This document shows positions 1 through 8,848 of a stretch of DNA of 64,000 nt, piece after piece (position 1 is the first letter of the stretch; every line of letters begins with the position of its first letter). The stretch comes from Cellulomonas sp. SLBN-39. Its GTDB lineage: Bacteria; Actinomycetota; Actinomycetes; Actinomycetales; Cellulomonadaceae. The translations under genes and the position numbers were made by a program. Under the pieces are notes generated by a model. It did no database searches, was not told the DNA's origin, and was given only the letters and a program-made list of their open reading frames with translations. Location: contig NZ_VFOA01000001.1 of the NCBI RefSeq assembly GCF_006715865.1, positions 3,038,001-3,102,000 of the forward strand, in the 5' to 3' direction.

Positions 1-2205
1 GTGCTGGTCGTCGTCACGGTCGTCGCCCTCGGGCGCCTGCTCGGCCCTCTCCTGGCCGGCGGGGCCCTCACCGGACCCGCCCTCGCCCGGGCCACCACGC
101 CGCTCGCGGACGTGTGGGCCGCCGCGACGTCGGGCTGGGTCGCCGCCGGGCTGGGCGACCGCGGCCCCGCCGACCCCCTCGCCCTGCTCCTCGTCCCCCT
201 CGCCGCCCTCTCCGAGAGCGGCGCCGGCACCGCCCTCGGGCTCCTCGTCCTCGCCGCCGTGCCGCTCGCCGGGTACTCCGCGTGGACGGCGTCCGGCGCC
301 GCGACGCGCTCGACCGTGCTGCGGGCGTGGGCCGCCGTCGCATGGGCCGCCGCGCCGGCCCTGCTCCTCGCCGTGGGGCAGACCCGCGTCGGCGCCGTGC
401 TCGTGCACGTCGCCCTGCCCTGGGTCGCGCTGGGCCTGGCCCGTGCCGTCGGCGTGCAGCGCGTCGACCGGGTGCTGTCCGGTGTGGCCACGGCGGTACG
501 GGCCGGCCCCCGCGCCGCCGAGGACGACGGACGCACCCCCGTGGTCGGCACGACGCCCGCCCGCGGCACCCCGTCCGTCCCGCACCCGCGCACGGCAGCC
601 CCTGCCGAGGAGGACGGAGCGGCCGACGACCGCTTCGTCGGCGCCGCCGCCCCGACGGGGTCCGTCGCCGCCGCTGCGGGCGCCGCTCTCGCGCTCGCGG
701 TCGTCCTCGCCGGCGCACCCGCGCTGCTGCCCGCCGTGCTCACGGTCGTCCTCGCGGTCGCGGCGACCGCGCCGCGCGGCCGCCTGCGGGTGCTGCTCGT
801 GCCGGTGCCGTCGCTCGTGCTGCTCGCCCCGCTCCTGGCCGAGGTCGCGCGCCGCGGCACCGACGGGCTCGCCCTGCTGCTCGCCGACCCCGGAGCGCCC
901 GCCCTGGCCGCGCCGGCGGCCGGCTGGCAGCGGGTCCTGGGCCTGCCCGCGGACGCGACGGGCCTGGTGCCGCAGCTGCCCGGCACCGCCGCCCTCGTGG
1001 TCGTCGCGGCGCCGGGCGCGGTGCTGGTCCTGCTCGCGGTCCTCGCGCTGCTGCGGGGCGCGCCCGTGTCCCGCGCCGTCCGCCTCTGCTGGTGGGCCGC
1101 CGCCGCGGGCCTGGCCACGGCCGCCGTCGTCGCCGCCGTGACCGCGGTGCCGACGGCCGAGGGCACCGGCCCCGCCTGGACGGGCGCCGCGCTCTCGCTC
1201 GCCACCCTCGGGCTGCTCGCCGCCGGCCTGCTCGGCGCCGACCGCCTGCGCGAGCGCCTCGCCGCGCAGACGTTCGGCTGGCGGCAGCCGGCGGCCGTGC
1301 TCGTCGCGGTGCTCGCCGCCGTCGTCGTGCTCACGCCGCTGGTCGGCTGGACGGCTGGAGTGCGCGGCGGGGGGTCGCCGGGCGTCGTCTCGGGCCCGGT
1401 GGTCCCCGCCGTCGGGCAGCAGGGCGCTCAGTCGGCGGCCGCGTCGCGGGTGCTCGCCCTGACGGTACGGACCGACGGCACGCTCGCCTGGCAGCTGCTG
1501 CGCGCCGACGGCACGCAGATGGTCGACCAGTCCGCGGCGGTGCGGACCCGCCAGCTCGTCGAGGACGACGCCGCGGACCCCGCGACCGCCGAGGTGCACA
1601 CCCTCGTGGCGCGGCTCTCCACCAGCACCGCGCCGGACGCGGCCGCTGGGCTCGCGGCCCTCGCCGTCGGCGACGTGCTCGTGCCCGCGGCGACCGACCC
1701 GGCCGCGGACGCCGCGCGCACCCGCCTCGTCGCTGTGCTCGACGCCACGCCGGGGCTCGAGCGTGTCACCCACGACGCCGCGGGCACCCTGTGGCGCGTC
1801 GCGGGGGCGGACGGCGACGTCGTCACCTCCTGGGCCCGTACGGTGCCCGAGGACGCGTCCGACGCCGCCGCGGACGACCCCGCCCTGCTGGCGGGCGAGG
1901 CCGCCCCGGTCGACGCCGACCGACGGACCGTGCGCACCACCGTCGAGGACGGCGACGGACGCCGCGTCCTCGTCCTCGCGGAGCGGTCCGGCGACGGCTG
2001 GCACGCGTGGCTGGACGGGCGCCCCCTCGCCCCGACCACGGTCGGCTGGCGGCAGGCGTTCGTCCTCGGCGCCGACGGCGGACGGCTCGTGGTCCGCCAC
2101 GACGCCCCCGGCCGCACGCCGTGGCTGAGCGCCCTCGGCGCCACCGTCGTCCTGACGGGGCTGCTCGCCGTACCGCTGCGCCGCCGGCGGGGGGTGCGCA
2201 CATGA
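1..2205 (+). CDS. Multi-pass membrane protein, C-terminal part of a large glycosyltransferase-like gene (5' end outside window)
   Basis: The frame is open from the first base, so the true start lies upstream; the GTG at base 1 is not claimed as a start. The 734 visible residues hold many alanine/leucine/valine-rich hydrophobic stretches (roughly 1-20, 75-95, 105-150, 220-285, 335-420, 430-455) and then a soluble region of about 230 residues. A last hydrophobic stretch near 707-725 is followed by an arginine-rich end. No catalytic glycosyltransferase motif lies in the visible part. The identity rests on what I recall of actinobacterial proteins of about 1,000 residues, with an N-terminal GT2 domain and this kind of membrane tail, placed directly before DUF5719 as here. 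The next gene overlaps its stop by 4 nt. Confidence 0.6.
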   Translation: MLVVVTVVALGRLLGPLLAGGALTGPALARATTPLADVWAAATSGWVAAGLGDRGPADPLALLLVPLAALSESGAGTALGLLVLAAVPLAGYSAWTASGAATRSTVLRAWAAVAWAAAPALLLAVGQTRVGAVLVHVALPWVALGLARAVGVQRVDRVLSGVATAVRAGPRAAEDDGRTPVVGTTPARGTPSVPHPRTAAPAEEDGAADDRFVGAAAPTGSVAAAAGAALALAVVLAGAPALLPAVLTVVLAVAATAPRGRLRVLLVPVPSLVLLAPLLAEVARRGTDGLALLLADPGAPALAAPAAGWQRVLGLPADATGLVPQLPGTAALVVVAAPGAVLVLLAVLALLRGAPVSRAVRLCWWAAAAGLATAAVVAAVTAVPTAEGTGPAWTGAALSLATLGLLAAGLLGADRLRERLAAQTFGWRQPAAVLVAVLAAVVVLTPLVGWTAGVRGGGSPGVVSGPVVPAVGQQGAQSAAASRVLALTVRTDGTLAWQLLRADGTQMVDQSAAVRTRQLVEDDAADPATAEVHTLVARLSTSTAPDAAAGLAALAVGDVLVPAATDPAADAARTRLVAVLDATPGLERVTHDAAGTLWRVAGADGDVVTSWARTVPEDASDAAADDPALLAGEAAPVDADRRTVRTTVEDGDGRRVLVLAERSGDGWHAWLDGRPLAPTTVGWRQAFVLGADGGRLVVRHDAPGRTPWLSALGATVVLTGLLAVPLRRRRGVRT

Positions 2206-3758
2206 GCTCGCGCCGCGCACGCAGGGCCCGCGAGCGCGCCCTGCAGACCGTCTCGGGCGTCGCCCTGCTCGCCGCCGTCGCGGCGTCGCTCGCCGTCGGC
2301 GGACGGCTCGGGGTCGCCCCCGTGCGGGCGGGCGAGCCGGCGCAGGTCGCGGTCCCGCCCTCGGCGTCGACGCTGGTCTGCCCGGGCCCGCTGGTGCTGC
2401 CGGGCGGCTCCGGCCGCGGCGACGCGGGCTTCGACCCGGTGCCCGTCCCGCCGCAGGCCCGCGTCGAGGTGCTGTCCGTGGCGGGCCCCGGCGCCGGCGA
2501 CGTCGCGGTGACCGGTCTGGACGCGGCCTCGGTCGTGACCTCCCTGCCCGCCGGCGGCGGGTCCACCGGGCTCGACGCGGCCGACACCACCACCGCCGTG
2601 CGCGCGGCCCCGGCGCAGGACGCGCCTCTCGTGGCGGCGGCCGCCGCGGTCCGCGTCACGGACGGCGACCTGCGCGGCAGCGCGGCCGTGTCGTGCACGG
2701 CTCCCGGCGTCGAGCAGTGGCTCGTCGGGGGGTCGACCACGCCGGGGGCGACGACGTCGCTGCTGCTGGTGAACGCCGGGCTGACGGCGGCCCAGGTCGA
2801 GGTCCGCGTGCTCGGTGCGGCCGGTCCCGTGGACCTGGCCTCCGACCTGGTCGTCGTGGCGCCCGGCGACCGGTCCGTGGTCGACCTCACGGGTGCGGCG
2901 CCCGGTCAGCCGGCGCTCGTCGTGCACGTCGCCTCCACCGGCGGCCAGGTCGCGGCGTACCTGCAGGACGCCCGCCTCGACGGCTTCACCCCCGCCGGGG
3001 TCGAGCTCGTCGGCGCCTCGGCGGCGCCCGCGACGCGGCAACGGGTGCCGGGCGTCTCGGCCGGGCCCGACGAGGCGGACTCCGCCGTGCTGCGGCTGCT
3101 CGCGACCGAGCGCAGCACGACCGCCACGGTCACCGTCCTCGGCGAGGAAGGTCCCGTGGACGTCCCCGGTCTCGACCGGGTGCCCCTCACGGCCGGCACG
3201 GTCGTCGACGTGCCCCTCACCGGGCTGCCGGAGGGCGAGCGCACGGTCGTGGTCGACGCGGGTGCCCCCGTCGTCGCGGCGGCCGAGTCGGCGCGCACGG
3301 GCGAGCCCGGCGAGCTCGACGACGCCCCCCGGGTCGAGCGGGCGTGGTCCCCGTCGACGCCCGGCGCCGACGGGGTCGTGGCGCTGCCGGCGGGGATGCG
3401 GGCGCGGCTCGTCGTCGGGGCGGTCGCCGCCGGCGACGCGGCCGGCGAGGGGGTGGGCACCGCGCTGCTGCGGGTGCTCGACGCCCAGGGCGAGGCGCTC
3501 CTCGAGAGCACCGTCAGCGTGGACGCCGGGACCACGGGCGCGTGGGACCTGTCGGCGCTGTCCGACGAGGACCTGTCCGACCTCGCGGCGGGGGTGCAGC
3601 TCGTCGACGCCGTCGGGGCCGAGCTCGCGTGGTCGGTCCTCGTGCAGCGCGAGCAGGCCGACGGGACGCTGGTCTCCGTGCTGGTGCCGGTGCCGGCGCC
3701 CGCGCAGGAGCCGACGGTCGCGGTCGTCGAGGACCCGCGGGTGGCGCTGCGGGGCTGA
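2202..3758 (+). CDS. DUF5719 family secreted or membrane-anchored protein
   Basis: A 518-residue protein with a basic N-terminus (SSRRARRARERA) and one hydrophobic segment at about 16-34, fitting an uncleaved signal anchor. The rest is an acidic, Ala/Val/Gly-rich extracytoplasmic region with beta-rich repeats. Two cysteines are visible early in the exported part (in LVCPGP and VSCTAP) and could form a disulfide. It resembles the DUF5719 family, which in actinobacteria follows a big membrane glycosyltransferase; the biochemical role is unknown. The ATG overlaps the upstream stop as ATGA, so the two genes are very likely one operon. A role in envelope polysaccharide export or assembly is inference from context only. 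Confidence 0.75.
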   Translation: MSSRRARRARERALQTVSGVALLAAVAASLAVGGRLGVAPVRAGEPAQVAVPPSASTLVCPGPLVLPGGSGRGDAGFDPVPVPPQARVEVLSVAGPGAGDVAVTGLDAASVVTSLPAGGGSTGLDAADTTTAVRAAPAQDAPLVAAAAAVRVTDGDLRGSAAVSCTAPGVEQWLVGGSTTPGATTSLLLVNAGLTAAQVEVRVLGAAGPVDLASDLVVVAPGDRSVVDLTGAAPGQPALVVHVASTGGQVAAYLQDARLDGFTPAGVELVGASAAPATRQRVPGVSAGPDEADSAVLRLLATERSTTATVTVLGEEGPVDVPGLDRVPLTAGTVVDVPLTGLPEGERTVVVDAGAPVVAAAESARTGEPGELDDAPRVERAWSPSTPGADGVVALPAGMRARLVVGAVAAGDAAGEGVGTALLRVLDAQGEALLESTVSVDAGTTGAWDLSALSDEDLSDLAAGVQLVDAVGAELAWSVLVQREQADGTLVSVLVPVPAPAQEPTVAVVEDPRVALRG

Positions 3759-3798
3759 GCCGACTGCCTCGGCGGCGGTCGACCGGGTCCCGGTCGGG

Positions 3799-4749
3799 TC
3801 AGGCGCGCTCGGTCGCGCGCATCTGCACGCGCTCGCGCACCCGCAGCCCGAGGTTCACCGCGAGCCGCACGGGTGCCTGGTACCAGCGCCCGTACCGCCG
3901 GCCCAGGTACTGGCGGGCCGACGCGTGGTGCGCGCGGATCATCGGCGCCGGTCGCTGACGCCACGACGTGCCGCCCACGTGGGTCACGTGCACGTCGGGC
4001 ACGTAGACGTTCTCCCAGCCGGCGCGGCCGAGGCGCTCGCCGAGGTCCACGTCCTCGAAGAACATGAAGTAGCTCTCGTCGAAGCCGCCGATCTGCTCGA
4101 ACGCGGTCCGGCGCAGCACCAGGCAGGCGCCCGAGAGCCAGCCGGCGGCGCGCAGGTAGCCGCCCATCGTCTCGTGCCGGGCCTGGTAGGTGCGCGTCCA
4201 CGGGTTGTTGGGCCACGGCTTGGCGAAGATCGCGTGGCCCGCGCCGGCCGCGAGCGACGGCAGGGCCCGCGCCGAGGGGTACACGCTGCCGTCGGTGTTC
4301 AGCAGCATCGGACCGAGCGCACCGGCCGTCGGCTGCTCGTCGCCCGCCGCGAGCAGGCGGTCCAGCGAGCCCGGGGTCCACTCGATGTCGGAGTTGGCGA
4401 CCACGAGGTAGGGGGTGCTCGCGCCCTGGCAGCCGAGGTTCGCGGCGGCGCCGTAGCCCAGGTTGCGCCCCGGGACGACGAGGGAGGCGCCCGCCGCGTC
4501 CGCGACGCGGGAGGCGACGGTCTGGTCGGTCCCGTTGTCGACGATCACGAGCTCGACCGGGTCGGCGGTCGCGGTGGCGAGGGTCCGCACGAAGCGGTCG
4601 AGCTCGCTGCCCGGGTGGAAGACGACGCACACGACACGCACGCGCGTCGCCGCAGATCGGGACGCCGCCCGGGCGGTGGCGTCGGCAGGGACCGCCTCCG
4701 GCGCGGGGGCGGGGGAGGAGGGGCTCGGCGCCGGGCTCGTCGCACTCAT
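3799..4749 (-). CDS. Family 2 glycosyltransferase, WbbL-like rhamnosyltransferase
   Basis: A GT-A fold transferase of about 316 residues that probably adds a sugar (rhamnose in WbbL relatives) to a lipid-linked envelope glycan on the cytoplasmic face. After a Pro/Ala/Ser-rich N-terminus of some 35 residues come the nucleotide-sugar strand VVCVVFHPGSELDR, the VIVDNGT motif, an acidic ANSDIEW motif and, near the C-terminus, FDESYFMFFEDVDLGERL, typical of the WbbL/RfbN group. I chose ATG 4749 because a TAGGGT hexamer (4759-4764) sits 9 nt before it; GTG 4758 is the alternative. That hexamer overlaps the stop of the upstream metallopeptidase gene. A WbbL homologue near manB also occurs in mycobacteria. 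The exact donor and acceptor cannot be read from the sequence. Confidence 0.8.
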   Translation of the reverse strand: MSATSPAPSPSSPAPAPEAVPADATARAASRSAATRVRVVCVVFHPGSELDRFVRTLATATADPVELVIVDNGTDQTVASRVADAAGASLVVPGRNLGYGAAANLGCQGASTPYLVVANSDIEWTPGSLDRLLAAGDEQPTAGALGPMLLNTDGSVYPSARALPSLAAGAGHAIFAKPWPNNPWTRTYQARHETMGGYLRAAGWLSGACLVLRRTAFEQIGGFDESYFMFFEDVDLGERLGRAGWENVYVPDVHVTHVGGTSWRQRPAPMIRAHHASARQYLGRRYGRWYQAPVRLAVNLGLRVRERVQMRATERA

Positions 4750-4761
4750 CGTCGGCACACC

Positions 4762-5271
4762 CTAGTGGTCCTCGCCGTAGCCCGGGTCCACGTCGTCGGG
4801 GGATCTTCCGAGCAGGTGCGCGACCTGCTCGACGACGACGTCGCGGACGAGGTCGGCGAGGTCCGCCGGGTCCGCGGCCCGCTGCTCCACCGGGCGGCGG
4901 TAGACCACGACCCGGTGCGGCAGCCCGGCGTCGGCGGGGAAGCAGCGGCCGAGCGGGACGCCGCCGCGCTCCCACGGCGCCGGGTTCGACGGCGGGACGT
5001 CCTCGACGGCGAACTCGGTGCCGGCCAGCTGGTCGGACCACCGCTGCTCGAGCTCCTCGACGGCGTCGAGCACGAGGTCGTCGAACCGCTCGGCGCGCGT
5101 GCGGTAGCCCGGCGTCGACATCGGCAGCAGCGGGCCCCGGGGGCCCCGCCCACGACGGTCACGACGCCGGACGGCGTGCCCGCCCGCGAGCGCCGCACCG
5201 GGCGGCGGGGACGCGCGGCGCGCGACGGACCCGCGGTCCGACGGGCCGGGGCGGCGGGGCGTTGAGCTCAC
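4762..5271 (-). CDS. Zincin-like metallopeptidase family protein with degenerate active site
   Basis: A 169-residue protein. The N-terminal RRDRRGRGPRGPLLP block and the FDDLVLDAVEELEQRW segment match the small actinobacterial metallopeptidase family found next to DUF3499. Active members carry HExxH near the C-terminus; here the equivalent stretch reads VVVEQVAHLLG. The first histidine and the catalytic glutamate are therefore replaced and only the last histidine remains, so activity is doubtful. GTG 5271 is preferred over the internal ATG (MSTPGYR) because it keeps the conserved basic block, and because TACAGT (5278-5283) lies 6 nt upstream as in other leaderless genes here. It diverges from the DUF3499 gene. 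Confidence 0.72.
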   Translation of the reverse strand: MSSTPRRPGPSDRGSVARRASPPPGAALAGGHAVRRRDRRGRGPRGPLLPMSTPGYRTRAERFDDLVLDAVEELEQRWSDQLAGTEFAVEDVPPSNPAPWERGGVPLGRCFPADAGLPHRVVVYRRPVEQRAADPADLADLVRDVVVEQVAHLLGRSPDDVDPGYGEDH

Positions 5272-5393
5272 CGGCCCACTGTAGCCAGCGCACCGTCGCC
5301 GGCAGGGCCGTCCGGGTCGTCCGGCCGGCGTCCGGGGTACGTGGTCCGCGTGTACACGCGGGCGTGGCGCCCGGACGGGGGTACGGTCTGCAC

Positions 5394-5777
5394 GTGAGAT
5401 CCGTCCGCCAGTGCTCGCGCACCGCGTGCCCGCACGCCGCGGTGGCCACGCTCACCTACGTGTACGCGGACTCCACGGCGGTGCTCGGGCCCCTGGCGCA
5501 GCTGGCCGAGCCCCACTCGTACGACCTGTGCGTCGCGCACGCCGAGCGGCTGACGGCCCCGCGGGGCTGGGAGATCGTCCGGCTGACGCCGGACCTGCAG
5601 GCCCCCGAGCCGAGCCGTGACGACCTGCTGGCCCTGGCCGACGCGGTCCGTGAGGCGGGCCGGCGTCGTGCTCCGGAGCCGGTCGGGCCGCTGGAGTCCG
5701 TGCCCCCGCCCGCGGCTCCCGAGGACGGTCGCCGTCGCGGGCACCTGCGCGTGGTGCACGGGGACGGCGCGCCGTGA
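5394..5777 (+). CDS. DUF3499 family protein
   Basis: A 127-residue protein beginning RSVRQCSRTACPHAAVATLTY, the hallmark of DUF3499. Two cysteines (C7, C12) are followed by a compact domain with a YDLCVAHAERL segment and an acidic, proline-rich tail. The cysteine/histidine pattern suggests metal binding, but no function is established. GTG 5394 is chosen because TACGGT (5382-5387) lies exactly 6 nt upstream, predicting a leaderless transcript. The stop overlaps the next GTG by 4 nt, coupling it to the zinc-ribbon gene. Its place just before phosphomannomutase is conserved in actinobacteria. Confidence 0.85.
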   Translation: MRSVRQCSRTACPHAAVATLTYVYADSTAVLGPLAQLAEPHSYDLCVAHAERLTAPRGWEIVRLTPDLQAPEPSRDDLLALADAVREAGRRRAPEPVGPLESVPPPAAPEDGRRRGHLRVVHGDGAP

Positions 5778-6046
5778 GCAGCCGTCGTCGGGGTCGTCCC
5801 GACGACGAGCCGCTGCCCCTGGGCTCGTTCAGCCGCCCGTCGTTCGGCGGTGCGCCGGGCTCGCAGGCGTGCCCGCGCTGCGGCCGCACCGACCTCACCC
5901 GGATCGAGATGGGCCTGCCGGACGGCCGCCCGGGGACGTTCGTGTCCTGCACCGGGTGCGAGACGACCGCCTGGTTCGCGGCCGACGGCGACGGCAGCCC
6001 GCTGCGGCTCGACGGCACGCCGCTCGACCTGCCGGACCGGGGCTGA
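5774..6046 (+). CDS. Small zinc-ribbon protein of unknown function
   Basis: A 90-residue hypothetical protein with two CxxC knuckles (C33/C36 in ACPRCGR and C59/C62 in SCTGCE) about 22 residues apart, which is a classic zinc ribbon. The N-terminus is basic and the C-terminus short and acidic. The GTG start overlaps the DUF3499 stop (GTGA), so it is probably translated with it. I do not recognise a named family. Zinc-dependent binding to nucleic acid or protein is the reasonable guess. Confidence 0.75.
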   Translation: MSSRRRGRPDDEPLPLGSFSRPSFGGAPGSQACPRCGRTDLTRIEMGLPDGRPGTFVSCTGCETTAWFAADGDGSPLRLDGTPLDLPDRG

Positions 6047-6111
6047 CCCCGCGACCCCGGGCGGCCCGTCGCGGCCCGCGGCACGGGCGCAGCCGCACCG
6101 ACCCGCGTCGC

Positions 6112-6117
6112 TAGAGT
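6112..6117 (+). promoter_or_regulatory. Putative -10 element of the manB operon
   Basis: TAGAGT stands about 38 nt before the manB GTG and predicts a leader of roughly 30 nt. No clear -35 is seen. The spacing is too long for a leaderless start, unlike many neighbours. Confidence 0.4.
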
Positions 6118-6155
6118 GGGCGCAGCCAGTTCGAACCCGAGGCGAAAGAGCTCCC

Positions 6156-7601
6156 GTGCCCGCACCTGTCGACCTGTCCGCGCTCATCAAGGCCTACGAC
6201 GTGCGTGGCACGTACCCCGACCAGCTCGACGCCCGGGTGGCGCGCGCCATCGGCGCGGCCTTCGCCGACGTCGTGGTGCTGCCGGAGGCCGCGGGCACCC
6301 CGACCGTGGTGGTCGGCAACGACATGCGCCCCTCCGGGCCCGAGCTCGTCGGCGCCTTCGCCGAGGGCCTGACCGCCCGCGGCGTCGACGTCGTCCTCAT
6401 CGGGCTGTGCTCGACGGACGGTCTCTACCACGCGTCGGGCGCCCGCGGGGTCCCGGGGGCGATGTTCACGGCCAGCCACAACCCGGCGCAGTACAACGGC
6501 ATCAAGCTCTGCCGCGCCGGCGCCCGGCCCGTGGGGCAGGACAGCGGCCTCACGCAGGTCCGCGAGCTCGCGGGCCGCTACCTCGCGGAGGAGGTGCCGG
6601 TCGTCGACGTGCCGGGCACGGTCCGCGAGGAGGAGATGCTGACGGAGTACGCGACGTTCCTGCGCTCGCTGGTCGACCTGTCCGGGGGGCGGCCGCTGAA
6701 GGTCGTCGTCGACGCGGGCAACGGCATGGGCGGGCACACGGTCCCGGCGGTGCTGGGCACCGGCGCCGGCCTGCCGGAGCTGCCGCTGGACGTCGTGCCG
6801 CTGTACTTCGAGCTGGACGGGACCTTCCCCAACCACGAGGCGAACCCGCTGGAGCCCGCCAACCTGGTGGACCTGCAGGCCGCCGTCGTCGAGCACGGCG
6901 CGGACCTGGGCCTGGCCTTCGACGGCGACGCGGACCGCTGCTTCGTCGTCGACGAGAACGGCGACGCGGTGAGCCCGTCCGCGATCACCGCGCTGGTCGG
7001 TCTGCGCGAGGTCGCCCGCGAGGTCGCCGCGGGACGCACCCCGACGGTGATCCACAACCTCATCACGTCCCAGGTGGTGCCCGACCTGCTGGGCGCCGCG
7101 GGCGCGCGCACGGTGCGCACGCGCGTGGGGCACTCGTTCATCAAGGCGCAGATGGCCGAGCACGACGCCGTCTTCGGCGGCGAGCACAGCGCGCACTACT
7201 ACTTCCGCGACTTCTTCTTCGCCGACACCGGCATGCTCGCGGCCATGCACGTGCTGGCCGCGCTCGGGTCGCAGCCGCACCCGCTGTCGGCGCTGGCCGA
7301 CCAGTACCAGCCGTACGCGGCGAGCGGCGAGATCAACTCCCGGGTCGTGGACGTGGCCGCGGCGCGGGCCCGCGTCGTCGAGGCCTACGTGACGCAGCAG
7401 GGCGCCGGCCCGGTCGAGGTCGACGAGCTCGACGGCCTGACGGTCTCGCACTGGTCGGGCCACCCGCAGTGGTGGTTCAACCTGCGCGCGTCGAACACCG
7501 AGCCGCTGCTGCGCCTGAACGTGGAGGCGGCCGACGAGGACATCATGGAGAAGGTCCGCGACGACGTCCTGGGCCTGGTGCGGCAGGAGGAGGGCGCATG
7601 A
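6156..7601 (+). CDS. manB: Phosphomannomutase/phosphoglucomutase
   Basis: A 481-residue alpha-D-phosphohexomutase interconverting mannose-6-P and mannose-1-P (and probably the glucose phosphates). It supplies GDP-mannose for envelope glycans and glycolipids. All four family motifs are visible: the phosphoserine loop TASHNP (Ser107), the metal loop DGDADR starting at residue 256, the sugar loop GGEHSAHYYF and the C-terminal phosphate-binding RASNTEPLLRLN. The GTG start gives PAPVDLSALIKAYDVRG, the usual N-terminus. Full length for the family. It overlaps the following Trm112-like gene by 4 nt. Confidence 0.95.
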   Translation: MPAPVDLSALIKAYDVRGTYPDQLDARVARAIGAAFADVVVLPEAAGTPTVVVGNDMRPSGPELVGAFAEGLTARGVDVVLIGLCSTDGLYHASGARGVPGAMFTASHNPAQYNGIKLCRAGARPVGQDSGLTQVRELAGRYLAEEVPVVDVPGTVREEEMLTEYATFLRSLVDLSGGRPLKVVVDAGNGMGGHTVPAVLGTGAGLPELPLDVVPLYFELDGTFPNHEANPLEPANLVDLQAAVVEHGADLGLAFDGDADRCFVVDENGDAVSPSAITALVGLREVAREVAAGRTPTVIHNLITSQVVPDLLGAAGARTVRTRVGHSFIKAQMAEHDAVFGGEHSAHYYFRDFFFADTGMLAAMHVLAALGSQPHPLSALADQYQPYAASGEINSRVVDVAAARARVVEAYVTQQGAGPVEVDELDGLTVSHWSGHPQWWFNLRASNTEPLLRLNVEAADEDIMEKVRDDVLGLVRQEEGA

Positions 7602-7801
7602 GCGACGAGGCGACGGCCGTGCGGCTCGACCCGTGGGCGCGGGCGCTGCTGCGCTGCCCGGTCACGGGCTCGGAGCTGGTGGACGGCACGGACGCGGACG
7701 GGGCACCGGTGCTGATCGGCACCGACGGCACGCGCCGGCTGGCGTACCCGGTGCGCGACGGCATCCCGGTGCTGCTCGTCGACGAGGCGCGCGCGCTCTG
7801 A
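7598..7801 (+). CDS. Trm112-like protein
   Basis: A 67-residue protein with an LLRCPVTGSELV start and a C-terminal AYPVRDGIPVLLVDEA motif, typical of the Trm112/YcaR family. In other organisms members of this family stabilise methyltransferases or act as zinc-binding scaffolds. Only one cysteine of the usual ribbon (C20) is present, so zinc binding is unlikely. The ATG overlaps the manB stop (ATGA), and the gene pair is common in actinobacteria. The partner protein is unknown here. Confidence 0.85.
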   Translation: MSDEATAVRLDPWARALLRCPVTGSELVDGTDADGAPVLIGTDGTRRLAYPVRDGIPVLLVDEARAL

Positions 7802-7854
7802 CACGACGAGGGACGGGCCCCCGCACGGTGTGCGGGGGCCCGTCCCTCGTCGTG
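7802..7854. terminator. Perfect 25-bp hairpin, bidirectional terminator
   Basis: Arms 7802-7826 and 7830-7854 are exact reverse complements (25 bp) around a 3-nt GGT loop. It lies between the converging manB-trm112 and proX genes and starts right after the trm112 stop. No U-tract follows, as is common in high-GC actinobacteria. Confidence 0.85.
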
Positions 7855-7864
7855 GGGGCGTCGG

Positions 7865-8773
7865 TCACCTGCCGGCGGCCTGCTCCAGCTCGTCGACGAC
7901 CTCCGGGTTCTCCTCGAGCCAGGCCCGCGCGGACGCGCCCGGGTCGGTGCCGCCGTCCTCGTTGAACATGAGGTTCTCGAGGGAGAAGAGCTGCTCGTCG
8001 GTCAGCGTGAAGGCCGCGACCATCGCGGACAGCGACGGGTAGTCCTCCGTGAAGCCGGTGCGCCCGACCGAGTGGATCTCCTCCGCGTCACCCATGACGC
8101 CCGCGGGGTCCTCGAGGTCGCGGATCGGGTACGCGTCGTAGGCCCAGTGCGGGCGCCACAGCGTCACCACGACGTCCTCGCCGGCCGAGGTGGCGGCGTC
8201 GAGCTCGGCCAGCATGGCGGGCGTGGACGAGACCACGAGCTCCATGTCCTCCAGCCCGTACTCCGGCACGGCCTCCTCCTGGACGATGCGCGTCAGGCCG
8301 GCACCCGCCTCGATGCCGATGATCCGACCGCCGAACGCGTCCGCGTTCTCGGCGAGCTCGTCCAGCGACGTGATCGGTGCGTCCTCGTTCACCGCGACGG
8401 TCAGCGTGGCGTCGTCGTACCAGACGCCGAGCTGCTCGAGGTCGTCGCCGTACTCCTCGAGGTAGTCCGCGTGCGTCGCGGGCAGCCACATGTCGAAGTT
8501 CACGTCGTAGTCGCCCGAGGCCAGACCGGTGTAGACGATGCCCGGGTCGGCCTCCTGGGTCTCGACCTCGTAGCCGGCGTCCTCGAGGACCGCGGCGAAC
8601 AGGTGCGAGACGGCGATGCCCTCGTCCCAGCCGGAGTGGATGCCGATCGAGACGGTCGGCAGGTCGCCGTTCTCGAGGCGTTCGGCCTCGGCGTCGCCGC
8701 CGGAGCAGGCGGCCAGCCCGAGGGTGAGGGCCGTCGCGGTGGCGAGGGTGGTGCGCAGGCGTTCGCGGGTCAT
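7865..8773 (-). CDS. proX: Glycine betaine/proline ABC transporter, substrate-binding lipoprotein
   Basis: A 302-residue extracytoplasmic binding protein of the OpuAC/ProX family. The signal peptide ends in the lipobox LAAC with Cys23, so the mature protein is lipid-anchored. Aromatic-rich motifs likely to line the quaternary-amine pocket are visible (SGWDEG, FDMWLPATH, LWRPHWAYDAYP). It is the third gene of a proV-proW-proX operon, 75 nt after proW. Role: capture of compatible solutes for osmoprotection. Whether betaine, proline, choline or ectoine is preferred cannot be read from the sequence. Confidence 0.92.
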   Translation of the reverse strand: MTRERLRTTLATATALTLGLAACSGGDAEAERLENGDLPTVSIGIHSGWDEGIAVSHLFAAVLEDAGYEVETQEADPGIVYTGLASGDYDVNFDMWLPATHADYLEEYGDDLEQLGVWYDDATLTVAVNEDAPITSLDELAENADAFGGRIIGIEAGAGLTRIVQEEAVPEYGLEDMELVVSSTPAMLAELDAATSAGEDVVVTLWRPHWAYDAYPIRDLEDPAGVMGDAEEIHSVGRTGFTEDYPSLSAMVAAFTLTDEQLFSLENLMFNEDGGTDPGASARAWLEENPEVVDELEQAAGR

Positions 8774-8848
8774 CGTGTCCTTCCGTGAGGGACGGGCCTG
8801 GTGCCCGTCCCGGGGGTGGGGAGCCGGCGCCGGGGCGCCGGACGTGTG

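Noticed and set aside
1..3. GTG at base 1 as a true start codon.
   Set aside because: The protein begins inside a hydrophobic membrane region with no signal or upstream context; the frame most likely continues beyond the window edge.
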